Assembly: GCA_965203255.1 (NCBI GenBank)
Contig: OZ241882.1
Location: 992,001 to 1,056,000 of the forward strand
Length of the DNA stretch: 64,000 nt
From: JAPOUP01 sp965203255
GTDB taxonomy: Bacteria; Pseudomonadota; Alphaproteobacteria; Rhodobacterales; Rhodobacteraceae
Reading direction: 5' to 3'
Shown here: positions 27,543-36,057 of the stretch, in pieces
Position numbering within the stretch: position 1 is the first letter of the stretch
Layout of the letters: the number at the start of each line of letters is the position of its first letter
The notes under the pieces: generated by a model
Told to the model about the DNA's origin: nothing
Seen by the model: only the letters and a program-made list of their open reading frames with translations
Databases searched by the model: none
Made by a program: the position numbers and the translations under genes

Positions 27543-27948
27543 TGCGTCCTCGCTATTCGCTAACGGCATTGACAGCCCTGCACTGGCGCAAGTTGTCGTG
27601 ATGCAACTATGTTTCCCGCAGCATGAGCCTCTAGCTGCCCAAAATCAATACACAACGTCAGGCGATATTCTGCTAGATGGCGTTGCGCAACCGGCCATCC
27701 ACGGAATTGGCGAACAGCCATTGCCGTTCTGCCGTCTCCCATCCATTTTGTGCAGTGGACGTCGGCGCTTGGTGACCGACCTAGGCAGGACCAATGCTAT
27801 CCGATTCAGGTTTTCCAGATCTCGGAGTTCCTGCGTAGTGAGTTTCTCGGCCGTGCTAAAGCTATGGGCCATACTAAATCTAGAAGGCAACGCCCGCTTG
27901 GCAACCACGCTATGTGGTCGAATTCATCGTCCAGCGGAATTGAGTCCT
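27543..27948. other. Gap between glutamate dehydrogenase and TetR gene
   Basis: About 400 bases. A short minus-strand frame at 27645-27908 (AHSFSTAEKLTTQELRDLENLN near its start) might encode a small protein, but it has no recognised family and no clear ribosome site. Should include the glutamate dehydrogenase promoter. Confidence 0.35.
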
Positions 27949-28536
27949 TTACGCTCCCACAAGCCTTCGGACCATGCTCCAATACAGATGGGTCACCCTT
28001 TCGCGGCTAAGCCTACCGCCTGAGCGGAACCAAGTGTTTACGCCAGTCAGCATCGCAATCAACGCCATTGCGGCAAGGCGTGTGTCCGGAACGGAGAAGT
28101 TCCCAGCAGCGGCACCCGATCTCAGGATTGTCTCAAGTTCGTCCTCATAGTGTCGTCTGAGATCAGCGATCACCCTATAGTTCTTCGGTTCGAGGTTTCG
28201 CAGTTCCATGTAGGATATGAACGTTCCATCCATACGCTCCAGATGATGGGCGATATGAAACCGGCAGAAGTCCTCAAGCTGAGTTAGAGGCTCCTGTGTC
28301 TTTGGCAGGGAGCGCCAAGCGTCCAACAGTTCTTCCATGTGGCTACGCATAAGATCGAACAGGAGTGTCTGCTTGTCGGGTGTATAAAGGTAGAGCGTTC
28401 CAACCTGCACGTCGACAGCCGCCGCGATCTGGCGCATGGACACCGCAGCGTAGCCGTGCCGCGCGAATAGGTCCGCTGCCGCAGCCCTGATGCGAGGACC
28501 AGTTATGTTTGCGCGAGATCCACTCCTTCGAGCCAT
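27949..28536 (-). CDS. TetR/AcrR-family transcriptional regulator
   Basis: A 195-residue regulator. The N-terminal DNA-binding helices read RIRAAAADLFARHGYAAVS and MRQIAAAVDVQVGTLYLYTPDK, the classical TetR helix-turn-helix. The ligand domain is helical and unassigned. The ATG at 28536 is used; a TTG six bases upstream is possible. It is orphaned, with a decayed recombinase on its 5' side and glutamate dehydrogenase on its 3' side, so its target is unclear. Confidence 0.88.
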   Translation of the reverse strand: MARRSGSRANITGPRIRAAAADLFARHGYAAVSMRQIAAAVDVQVGTLYLYTPDKQTLLFDLMRSHMEELLDAWRSLPKTQEPLTQLEDFCRFHIAHHLERMDGTFISYMELRNLEPKNYRVIADLRRHYEDELETILRSGAAAGNFSVPDTRLAAMALIAMLTGVNTWFRSGGRLSRERVTHLYWSMVRRLVGA

Positions 28537-28686
28537 ACGCAACCATTAACTGAGTAATCGTTCAATTCAACTCCTGCAGCGCGTCGTAAAGGTTCTGGAC
28601 GCGCGAACGATAGAGCTGTGCCATGAAGGATGCGGAAAGGGCGGAGGTTCGTCGGCTATCGCTAGGAAAGCGGTGAGTTCTGCTTT

Positions 28687-29137
28687 TCACGCCTTTAGAT
28701 TTTCGCCGCGCTCTTTCACCGTTTCGACCGACAGAGCGTCTTCGAGATAGAGATCCACCAGATTCTTTTCGTCGTGATCGATCTTTTCGGTCTCCGCTCG
28801 GACCGCGGTGATACCGGAGTGGCATTCCGTCCGAAGGCGGTTCATCCCTTGCGTGAACACCTCGCGGAACTTGGCGAAGAGCACCGGATCGACAGGGCGC
28901 GTGGGCATGGCGTTCAGGGCGCGGGACTCCAGCTCATCGCGGCGGATGTTGACGCGATTGTCGCAGGTGCCTCTGTTCCGTGCCGTGGAGCAGCCGATCA
29001 GCGTCGTGGAGACCGCCGAACATCCCCCGCCGCAGCATGCGCATTTGGTGAGACCCGAAAAGAGATACTTCGGACGCCGGCGACGGTGGACCGCCGTCAC
29101 GTCGGCTTGGCAGTTCTCATCTCGTGCGAGCCGGTTG
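28687..29137 (-). pseudogene. 3' part of a serine recombinase gene
   Basis: Encodes the zinc-ribbon segment RPKYLFSGLTKCACCGGGCS with a second Cys pair in RNRGTCDNR, then a coiled-coil tail. This is the C-terminal region of large serine recombinases. The 5' part lies at 32147-33007 and the two are separated by the IS630 element 29141-32146, which entered at a CTAG. On removal, CTGCGCCAGGCTAG joins CAACCGGCTCGC in a continuous frame (LRQAS-NRLARDE). The carboxyl end is at 28687. Confidence 0.8.
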
Positions 29138-29974
29138 CTAGTATCTCGACCTTATTGCTGTGATGGATAGAGGGACTTCAGTTTCACGCGGGCGTCCCCG
29201 GTCCTGAACCGCCAGTCGACCGGCTTCGCCGACGGGTTGCGGTGCGCCTGCCAGGCGCCGGTCTCCCGCACCATCGCCTCCCGGTCCGGGATCCGCCTGG
29301 CGGGGCACTGCCGGGAGAGGACGTCTGTCCCGGTCTCCGCCATGTTCAGCCAGCTGCCGTGCCTCGGCGTGTGGTGGACCTCGAAGCGGGCCGCGGGCCG
29401 CGACGCCTCCGCCGGCCCGAAGGCCTGGTGGAGGGTCGACAGCCTGTGGGTGTCGGGCTGTCCATCACGGGGACGGTCCTCCTGTCCGGAAAGTGGACGT
29501 CGGCGATGTCGGCGGGCAGCCCTGCGAAGTCCCGCCTCCTGCGCCGGTCGGTGACCTTCACGTGGCGCCACGCCTCCAGCGGCGCGTACACCATGAACAG
29601 GTTCGCGGTGCCGTTGCGCCCGTACCCGGAGCCGTATGCGGCCGGCTGCCCTGGCCGCGGCGGCAATGGCGTCCGCGTCTCCCTCGTCCGCTGCTTCGAG
29701 GTCCCGTCCATGACGGCCAGGACCGTGCCGCCGTCGTACCCGCGGCTGCAGGTCTCGGGACGTCCTCCATGGCGCAGACGGATTCGGCGTTTTCCTTCGG
29801 CGGGATGCACCAGCATTCGCTCCGCCAGGGCTTGATGTCGTTTTTTTCAGATGCCATGGGACGGGCCGCCGTTTGCCTTCGCGGGTGATTCGGTGCAGGG
29901 TGTTGACAGGAAGACAGCATGTTGTGGCGGGGGGCCGCGAGACGGCAACCCCCGCCGAGTGAAAGGAGAGAAAG

Positions 29975-31192
29975 ATGACTGATTCGAAAACCCCTTTCGA
30001 GGGGAACGTTACCACGGTCTACGCGGCTCTGGAAGTGAGCGGCAGGAGCTGGATCCTCGCGGTGGGCGATCCGTCCGACACGTCGAGGGCCGGCATCCAC
30101 AGGCTGGCGCCGCAGGACGTTGATGGGCTCCTGGGCAGGCTCGGGCGGGCGCGGGAGCGGGCGGCGACCGGCGGCGATGTCCGGGTGATGCTTGTGTACG
30201 AGGCCGGTTACGAGGGCTTCTGGCTGGCCCGGCGGCTGGAGGGGGAGGATGTCGAGGTGGTTGTCTGCGACCCCGCGAGCCTCGAGGTGGTGCGGAGGAA
30301 AAAGAAGGTGAAGACGGACCGGATCGACGCCCGCCGGATGGTCCGGGCGCTCAGGGCGTGGGACGGCGGCGACCGGGACGCGATGTCGCGGGTGCGTGTG
30401 CCAACGGTCGCGGAGGAGGACAGGAAGCGGCTGCTGCGCCGGCGGGAGCGTCTGGTGCAGGAGCGCCGCCGCCTCTCGAACTCCGTCGACGGGCTCCTGA
30501 GGCTGCACGGGGTGTTGGCCGGGGATCCGGCGCGGCCGGGGTTCCGTGAGCGGCTCGGCGGGATGGAGACCGGCTACGGGGAGCCGCTGCCGCCGGAGCT
30601 GCTGGCCGAGATCAAGGGCATCCTCGACCGGCTGGAGCTGGTGCGCGCGGAACTCAAGGCTGTCGAGGCGAGGAAGATGGAGATGCTGGAGGCGTCGGCC
30701 CGGGCCCTCGACGGCCTCCGCGCGGACGCCGCCGGGAAGGAGGCCGCTCCGCCCGTTGACAGACCGCGGGCGGCGCCGGCGGACGCCCACCACGCGGCGA
30801 CGCTGGTCCGGCTGCGCGGGATCGGCCCGAACGACGCGCTGATGCTGGGCGGCGAGCTCTTCTACCGGGAGCTGCGCAACCGGCGGCAGCTGGCCAGCCT
30901 CGCGGGCCTGGCGCCGGTGCCCTTCGCGAGCGGGGGCGTCGACAACGACCAGGGGATCAGCAAGGCGGGCGGCGCGATGCTGCGAAAGCACCTGGTGCAG
31001 ATGGCCTGGCGCTGGCTGCGCCACCAGCCCGACAGCGCCCTCTCGGCGTGGTTCCGGGATTACGTGAGCGCCCGCGACGGACGTTCGCGCAGGCGGGGGA
31101 TCGTGGCGCTGGCCCGTAAGCTTCTGGTGGCGCTGTGGAGGTTCGCCACCACCGGCCTGGTGCCGGAGGGCGCCGTCCTGTCGCAGGCCTGA
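29975..31192 (+). CDS. IS110-family transposase (DEDD recombinase)
   Basis: 405 residues behind GAAAGGAG. The RuvC-like N-terminal domain shows VYAALEVSGRSW (Glu20 in the first acidic position, often Asp), VYEAGYEGFWLARRL (Glu76), VCDP (Asp99) and KTDRIDARRMV (Asp115/118). A coiled-coil linker follows at about 140-240. The C-terminal Tnp_20 domain has VRLRGIGPNDALMLGGELF, LAPVPFASGG (Ser319, the likely nucleophile region) and KAGGAMLRKHLVQMAWRWL. No frameshift. IS110 enzymes use a structured RNA from the element end as guide. Confidence 0.93.
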   Translation: MTDSKTPFEGNVTTVYAALEVSGRSWILAVGDPSDTSRAGIHRLAPQDVDGLLGRLGRARERAATGGDVRVMLVYEAGYEGFWLARRLEGEDVEVVVCDPASLEVVRRKKKVKTDRIDARRMVRALRAWDGGDRDAMSRVRVPTVAEEDRKRLLRRRERLVQERRRLSNSVDGLLRLHGVLAGDPARPGFRERLGGMETGYGEPLPPELLAEIKGILDRLELVRAELKAVEARKMEMLEASARALDGLRADAAGKEAAPPVDRPRAAPADAHHAATLVRLRGIGPNDALMLGGELFYRELRNRRQLASLAGLAPVPFASGGVDNDQGISKAGGAMLRKHLVQMAWRWLRHQPDSALSAWFRDYVSARDGRSRRRGIVALARKLLVALWRFATTGLVPEGAVLSQA

Positions 31193-31560
31193 GAGCGGGA
31201 GGGCAACGGAACAACGGAACAACGGAACACCCGGGCGGCCCGACGGGGCCTCCGGGGAACCCGGGCAGGGCGTGTGACCGTGCAGGGGCCTGGTTCGCCG
31301 CAGGAAGCGGCACCGTTCATTTCAGATGGGTCCCGCCCCCCCCGGAACGTCGCACCGCCCGAATCGGGCATAATGGTCACGGGGCCGGCACCGGCCAACC
31401 GAACCGGATAAGAGGCTGGACGCGTCGTTGAGCGCGTCATGGAACCGCGACGTTCTGTCTGGACTTCCCCGGTGGCACGGAAGCCGCCCCCCGACGGAGG
31501 GAGGGACGCCGATGTGAGGTTTTGAAAAAGGGCACTTGACCTGTAAGGTCTCATAAGAGC
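31193..31560 (+). ncRNA. Candidate guide (bridge/seek) RNA region of the IS110 element
   Basis: The 368-base 3' non-coding part of the element. It contains a tandem AACGGAAC repeat (31205-31228), the pair GGGCCGGCACCGGCC that can fold on itself, and further GC-rich stems. IS110-group elements encode their guide RNA in a non-coding end, on the 3' side in IS1111-like members. Placement here is inference from the length asymmetry; no transcript evidence exists. Confidence 0.3.
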
Positions 31561-32146
31561 CCCTGCCGCACCGTCCCCTCCGGGATGCTGTCGACGGCCT
31601 CCAGCCCGCCGAGCCTGTCGCCGGGCAGCCGCAGCGTCCGGCGCGCGTGCCCCTCGGGGGGCTCGGAGCAGGCCAGCATCGCCAGCCTCGCCTGGCCCCC
31701 GCCGTCCAGCACGGGCTTCCTGCTGCTGGCCTGCCCCTTCCTCTCCAGAGCCGCCTCCAGGCCGTCCAGCACGAACCGCCTGCGGGCCCGCCCGCCCGTC
31801 GAGGCCCCGGCCCCGGGGACGTCCGCCATGTCGGCGTCATCGCGTCCGCCGCCGTCGCGGCTGGCGTCCGCCAGAAGGAGGATGCGCCCCCGCCGGCGCC
31901 GCGTCACCGACCCCTTTCCGCCGTCGACGGTCCCCTGCGGGAGCGCCCGCCCGCCACCGTCCAGCCTTGCGTGATATATTCTCTTTCCACCTGTGCCCGT
32001 TGAATGCCGCCTCCCGGTGCCCCCCCGGAACCGCCAGCGGACATCCGCCCGATCCGGAAGGTCTGTTGGTTGTTGTTGCGGCCAGTATACGGTATCAGGT
32101 GGGACAGGGCAAGCGCTCCGGCGTCACTTCAACACGGACGGGATAC

Positions 32147-33007
32147 TAGCCTGGCGCAGTTTTACGACTTCCCAGAACTCGTCGTCCAGAATACGCAGTC
32201 CGGCACATTCTGGATCACCCATTCTTCCTCGGGGTTCGGTCGTGCTTGGCCTATGCCTATGTCCGGATCCTTCACGAAGCGCTGACGGTTCCAGACGATT
32301 TTGTCGACATACATCTCGGTGTTGAGGATACCGTTCCCGCACTTCGGGTTGCCTTTGATCGGATGAAACCCCAATAGCCATCCGAGAGGACTGGGGTGCT
32401 TTCCTTGTTGAGCGCGAAGGCGATCGTCTTGGCCGACTTACCCGCGGCATAGTCGCGGAAGATGCGTCGAACGACCTCGGATTGAGCGTCGTTGATGGTT
32501 TGGTCGCCTCTCATCGGCTCGCCATTGCCGTCGAGTTTCTTGACGACGTCATAGCCGTAGGCATTGCCGCCGCCCGAATTGCCGACTTCGACGCGGACGG
32601 GTTAGCCTCTGCGAGTCCTGTCGGCCAGAATCCTTCAGGAAGAGCGCGTTCATCGTGCCCTTCAGACCGACATGCAGGTGCGAGACTTCGCCCTCGGACA
32701 GCGTAGAGATCTTCACATCCGGATATGAAATCCGTTTGAACAGACCGGCGATGTCTTCTTGATCGCGCGAAAGACGGTTCATCGCCTCTGCAAGAACGAG
32801 GTCGAAACGGCAGTGGGTTGCATCAGAGATCAGCGCGTGCACGCCAGGGCGCAACAGCGATGCGCCTGAGATCGCATGGTCAGAATATTCCACGACGATG
32901 GTCCTGCCTTGCTTCTCAGCATGGAGGTGGCACATGCGGAACTGGTCGGCGATGGAAGCGTCGCGCTGATTGTCGGAGGAATGGCGGGCGTAGATGGCGA
33001 CCTTCAA
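32147..33007 (-). pseudogene. 5' part of a serine recombinase gene (frameshifted)
   Basis: Starts MKVAIYARHSSDNQRDASIA, with catalytic Ser10 of the resolvase domain, followed by ISGASLLRPGVHALI and LAEAMNRLSRDQEDIAGLF. The frame breaks near 32600, resumes as DAQSEVVRRIFRDYAAGKSAKTIAFALN, breaks again near 32380, and ends at the IS630 junction with RILDDEFWEVVKLRQAS. So the gene had lost function by frameshift as well as by insertion. The 3' part is at 28687-29137. Confidence 0.82.
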
Positions 33008-33026
33008 TGTGCGTCTCCCAAGGCTA

Positions 33027-33215
33027 TCAGGAGCCGCGCGAGCCCTGCTTCATGATTTCCTTCTCGTAGAACTCGCGAGCCGCTTGCCGTGCAAGACACT
33101 CAACCAGACGGACGAGGCGAGTATCGGGTTCACCGCGCCGCGTGAGCCGCAGATCTGGCGTCTCGACGAGCATGGCCTTGAGCAGCTCTTCGCGCTCGCT
33201 CCGCATTATGCACAT
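33027..33215 (-). CDS. Small protein upstream of the serine recombinase
   Basis: A 62-residue protein whose stop is 19 bases before the recombinase start on the same strand. The segment TRLVRLVECLARQAAREFYE is a charged helix. I have the impression that similar small proteins accompany large serine recombinases in alphaproteobacteria, but its function is unknown. It may be an accessory or directionality protein. Confidence 0.5.
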   Translation of the reverse strand: MCIMRSEREELLKAMLVETPDLRLTRRGEPDTRLVRLVECLARQAAREFYEKEIMKQGSRGS

Positions 33216-33472
33216 TGTTGATCAGTTCGGCTTCCGGCTAATGGAAAGCAGGTTTCATGTGCTTATTGCCGTAAGCAACGGAAAACATGAGTGGACATCT
33301 GGCGGCATTTTGGCGCATTCTGGCCTGCTCGCGGACAATGCTGCGCGGCCTCGTGCGCAATGGAAGACCGAAATGACCGCCCTTGGCCGGTTCAAGGGCT
33401 TGTTGGCGAGACACGTTCGCATCTTCTAGCCTTCCATCTGTCCTTCGTCTTGCTTTGTGAGGCAAACGGGCT

Positions 33473-33488
33473 ATATATCTGGTTATAT
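33473..33488. promoter_or_regulatory. AT-rich inverted repeat upstream of the antitoxin gene
   Basis: ATATA-TCTGGT-TATAT, just 15 bases before the antitoxin start in otherwise GC-rich DNA. The position fits a -10 region overlapped by an autoregulatory operator. Evidence is the sequence only. Confidence 0.3.
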
Positions 33489-33502
33489 CATGGAGAGCCG
33501 CG

Positions 33503-33805
33503 ATGGGCAATGCTGCACAAACAAGAGCAACGAGAAACTACCGTGCACGGTTGGCGCAGCGTGGCTTCACTCGTTTTGAGGTCATGGCGCTGGAATCCGA
33601 CCGCGATCTCGTTCGCGCGCTCGCCAGGCGTTTGGCTGAGGAGGGGCCGGAAGCAGAGGAGGTTCGCTCGGCGGTGAAGACGGTCGTGGCCGGTGAAGCG
33701 CCGAAGCCGGGTGGCATTCTTTCTGCGCTACGGCGTTCGCCATTGATTGGCGCCGACCTCGACCTTTCTCGTGTGCGGGAAGAGGGGCGCAAGGTCAGAT
33801 TGTGA
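33503..33805 (+). CDS. Antitoxin-like protein partnered with VapC
   Basis: A 100-residue protein. The N-terminal part RNYRARLAQRGFTRFEVMALESDRDLVRALARRLAEEG resembles short ribbon-helix-helix type antitoxins found upstream of VapC. The C-terminal SALRRSPLIGADLDLSRVREEGR is the motif such antitoxins insert into the toxin active site. Its TGA overlaps the GTG start of the vapC remnant by four bases (GTGA), the usual coupling of a toxin-antitoxin operon. The partner is truncated, so this is probably an orphan. Confidence 0.72.
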   Translation: MGNAAQTRATRNYRARLAQRGFTRFEVMALESDRDLVRALARRLAEEGPEAEEVRSAVKTVVAGEAPKPGGILSALRRSPLIGADLDLSRVREEGRKVRL

Positions 33806-33921
33806 CGCGCTATCTTCTCGACACCAACATCATCAGCAATGTCGTCAAGCCGCAGCCTTCTGAAGTGCTGCTTGCCTGGTGGGCCGAGCAACTAGATATA
33901 GTGCAATACTGGGATCGCTGA
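33802..33921 (+). pseudogene. Truncated VapC (PIN-domain) toxin
   Basis: Starts GTG with TRYLLDTNIISNVVKP, the PIN-domain first strand with its catalytic Asp. After PSEVLLAWWAEQ similarity ends, and a foreign tail runs to a stop at 33921. Full VapC proteins are ~130 residues; only ~32 residues remain, so the remaining acidic residues are lost. The break follows CAACTAG at about 33890-33896. Confidence 0.75.
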
Positions 33922-34078
33922 CCAAGGTACGGGGGTAAGTGGGGTGGATTTCCGAATGGCATTCGCGGGGTTTGTCCGCAAGGCCGCCGCGGCGGCCTTC
34001 GTGGCGGTGGCGGCAGTATTGTCATCTTGCGGCGGCGGGGGAGACCTGCCGACCCCACAAATCGATTCTCAGCGCGCT

Positions 34079-34600
34079 TCGGCACAAGCTCAGCTGACTG
34101 CCTTGCGGAGCGCCCACGGAGAGGCCGTCCGGGCTTTGGCCCGGCTGAAGACCGGCACAGGCGCCGCCACCCGCGCGGAAATCGCGGCCGCCGAAGCGGC
34201 GGTCCGGGCGCTGGACGCCGCGCTCGCGGCGGCCGTGGATGTCGCCGGCGCGGACCGCGCTCGGTACGGATCGACCCAGCTCAAGGCCGATCTGGCGGCG
34301 GTGAAAGCCGAGGCGCGGGAAAACATCCGTGGGCAAGAGTCGGCACATGCTCAGCTGACTGCCTTGCGGAGCGCCCACGGAGAGGCCGTCCGGGCTTTGG
34401 CCCGGCTGAAGACCGGCACAGGCGCCGCCACCCGCGCGGAAATCGCGGCCGCCGAAGCGGCGGTCCGGGCGCTGGACGCCGCGCTCGCGGCGGCCGTGGA
34501 TGTCGCCGGCGCGGACCGCGCTCGGTACGGATCGACCCAGCTCAAGGCCGATCTGGCGGCGGCAAGGGCTGAAGCCCTGGCAAGCATCCGGGGGCAAATC
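34079..34600 (+). repeat. Two tandem 261-bp repeats in the lipoprotein gene
   Basis: The period is 261 bases (87 codons). From GCTCAGCTGACTGCC (34088 and 34349) to GATCTGGCGGCG the two units are identical over about 210 bases by eye; they diverge only in the last ~40 bases. They encode RAEIAAAEAAVRALDAALAA-type helices. Identity at synonymous sites points to recent duplication or gene conversion. Confidence 0.9.
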
Positions 34601-34667
34601 CGGGGGCAAGAGGATGAGAGGCGACGCCAGAGACAGGCGGCGGCAGTTGATGCGGCCGCGAAGGCAT

Positions 34668-36057
34668 CCCCACTTCCACTCCGAAGTGCAACACCGGCCA
34701 TTCCCGCGGCGGGGGCGTAGCCCGAGCGTAGGGAATGGCCGGAAGGCGCGGTTTCCGGCCCCCGGGCACCGCGGATCCGGCCCCGGGACGGCTGTGGTCC
34801 CGTCTGGATGCAGGTTATCCGGGCTTTCCGGGCAACGCAACGCCTCCGCCGGGGCGGGTCGCGTCCGTCCGGGCGCAGGGAGGGCGCAGCCCGACCGGAG
34901 CCCGGACGGACGCGACCTCGAAATCCTGTCCACCCCCTTCCTGCGCTCCGGTGGGAGGCGGTCGCGCGGCGTCAGGGAGGGCGGGCCTCATGCAGCACCT
35001 CGGCGGGCGTCCGGTAGCCCAGCGCCCGGCGCGGACGCGCGTTCAGGCGGTCCTGCACCTGTCTCACCTCCGCGTCGCTGACCGCGCGGAGGTCCGTCCC
35101 CTTCGGCAGGTACTGCCGGACCAGCCCGTTGGTGTGCTCGTTCAGGCCACGCTCCCAAGAGTGGTAGGGGGTCGCGAAGTAGAAGGAGGCACCGAGCGCC
35201 TCCGCCACGCCGGCGTGGCCCGCGAACTCCTTCCCGTTGTCCGCCGTGATCGTGTGGACGGGCGCGGCGGAAGGCCGCAGCATCTCCACCATCGCGGCGG
35301 AGACCGCGGCCGCCGTTCTCCGCTCAACCCTCTGTAAATACGTGTATTTCGAGGCCCTGTCCACAAGGGAGACCACCGCCCCGCTGTGGCCTTTCCCGAT
35401 GATCGTGTCCGCCTCCCAGTCGCCCACACGCTCCTTCCTCTCCACCTCATCCGGCCTCTCGGAGATGTCCACCCGGCCCGGGATGTGGCCACGGCCCGAG
35501 TGCCTGCCGCCACGCCAGTTCGGCTTTCTGCCGCGGCGCCGCAGCAGCAGGAACAGCCCGCCGCCCGCCTTCCGGTCGGCCCTCACACGCTCATATATCC
35601 ACTGGCGGCCCACCGTCCAGCCGCCCTCCAGACGCAGCCGTCCCGCGACCTGCTCCGGGCTCCAGCCCTCCGCCAGAAGCCCCTCCACGCGCGCCCACCG
35701 GTCGGGCGTCATCTTCCTCGGGTTCGAGGAAGCCGCGCCGCGGCGGGCCTCCGCCCTCCCCTGCGCCTCGCCCGGGCTGTATCCCGAATCCCCGCCGTTA
35801 CGGCGCATCTCCCGCCAGACCGTCGTCCGGTCACGGCCCAGACGGGCGGCGACCGCACCGTCGGAGAGCCCGCTTTCCTTCAGCGCGCCGATCTGGCATC
35901 TTTCGTCCCGGGTCAGGTGGCGGTAGCCCTCGGGCATGGCAGTCTCCCATGTTGCATCACAGGGACTGTCGCCGCTTCCTGGCCGATACGCAACATCATG
36001 CGGCCGGAAAACCGGTCACCACCGCCACTGGTGTTGCACTTCAGGGTGGAATGGGGC
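34668..36057 (-). mobile_element. IS30-family element, copy 4 (full length, clean insertion)
   Basis: 1390 bp, CCCCACTTCC to GGAATGGGGC, flanked by a perfect CAT duplication (34665-34667 and 36058-36060). Excision with one CAT kept restores the lipoprotein frame. It carries both 3' hairpins and an intact transposase, so it is the best reference copy. Confidence 0.95.
34972..35937 (-). CDS. IS30-family transposase, copy 4 (intact)
   Basis: 321 residues, same layout as copy 2: helix-turn-helix RLGRDRTTVWREMRRN, then GDWEADTIIGKGH, TADNGKEFAGH and SWERGLNEHTNG forming the DDE triad. The WEADTI form of the first motif is the IS30 consensus, whereas copies 1-3 have Arg for Trp. Transcribed opposite to the interrupted lipoprotein gene. 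Confidence 0.94.
   Translation of the reverse strand: MPEGYRHLTRDERCQIGALKESGLSDGAVAARLGRDRTTVWREMRRNGGDSGYSPGEAQGRAEARRGAASSNPRKMTPDRWARVEGLLAEGWSPEQVAGRLRLEGGWTVGRQWIYERVRADRKAGGGLFLLLRRRGRKPNWRGGRHSGRGHIPGRVDISERPDEVERKERVGDWEADTIIGKGHSGAVVSLVDRASKYTYLQRVERRTAAAVSAAMVEMLRPSAAPVHTITADNGKEFAGHAGVAEALGASFYFATPYHSWERGLNEHTNGLVRQYLPKGTDLRAVSDAEVRQVQDRLNARPRRALGYRTPAEVLHEARPP

Larger units (their letters stand above)
29851..31560 (+). mobile_element. IS110-family element inserted in IS630 A
   Basis: About 1710 bp. The boundaries come from where IS630 coding sequence stops (GTTTTTTTCAG at left) and resumes (CTGCCGCACCGTCC at right), so each is good to a few bases. There are no obvious inverted repeats, as expected of IS110. 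Non-coding flanks are 124 bases on the 5' side and 368 bases on the 3' side of the transposase. Confidence 0.82.
29152..31907 (-). pseudogene. IS630-family transposase A (split and frameshifted)
   Basis: The N-terminal part lies right of the IS110 (31561-31907): RRRFVLDGLEAALERK, LACSEPPEGHARRTLRL and VDSIPEGTVRQ. The rest lies left of it: KNDIKPWRSECWCIPPKENA, RNGTANLFMVYAPLEAWRHV, TPRHGSWLNMAE and a stop at 29152. Two further frame changes are seen in the 3' part. The join at a run of seven A next to the IS110 site may be a natural frameshift signal, which some IS630 elements use, but the other breaks show decay. Confidence 0.8.
29141..32146 (-). mobile_element. IS630-family element A, interrupted by IS110
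   Basis: Ends are GTATCTCGACC (left) and the complement of GTATCCCGTCC (right), a 9/11 terminal inverted repeat. Each end is flanked by TA within CTAG (29138-29141 and 32146-32149), the target typical of IS630. It interrupts the serine recombinase gene. Without the inserted IS110 (29851-31560) it would be about 1.3 kb, a normal IS630 size. Confidence 0.82.

Noticed and set aside
29558..31222. 554-residue minus-strand frame across the IS110 element
   Set aside because: It lies opposite the intact IS110 transposase. Only its last part carries real IS630 sequence, which is annotated as the broken IS630 transposase.
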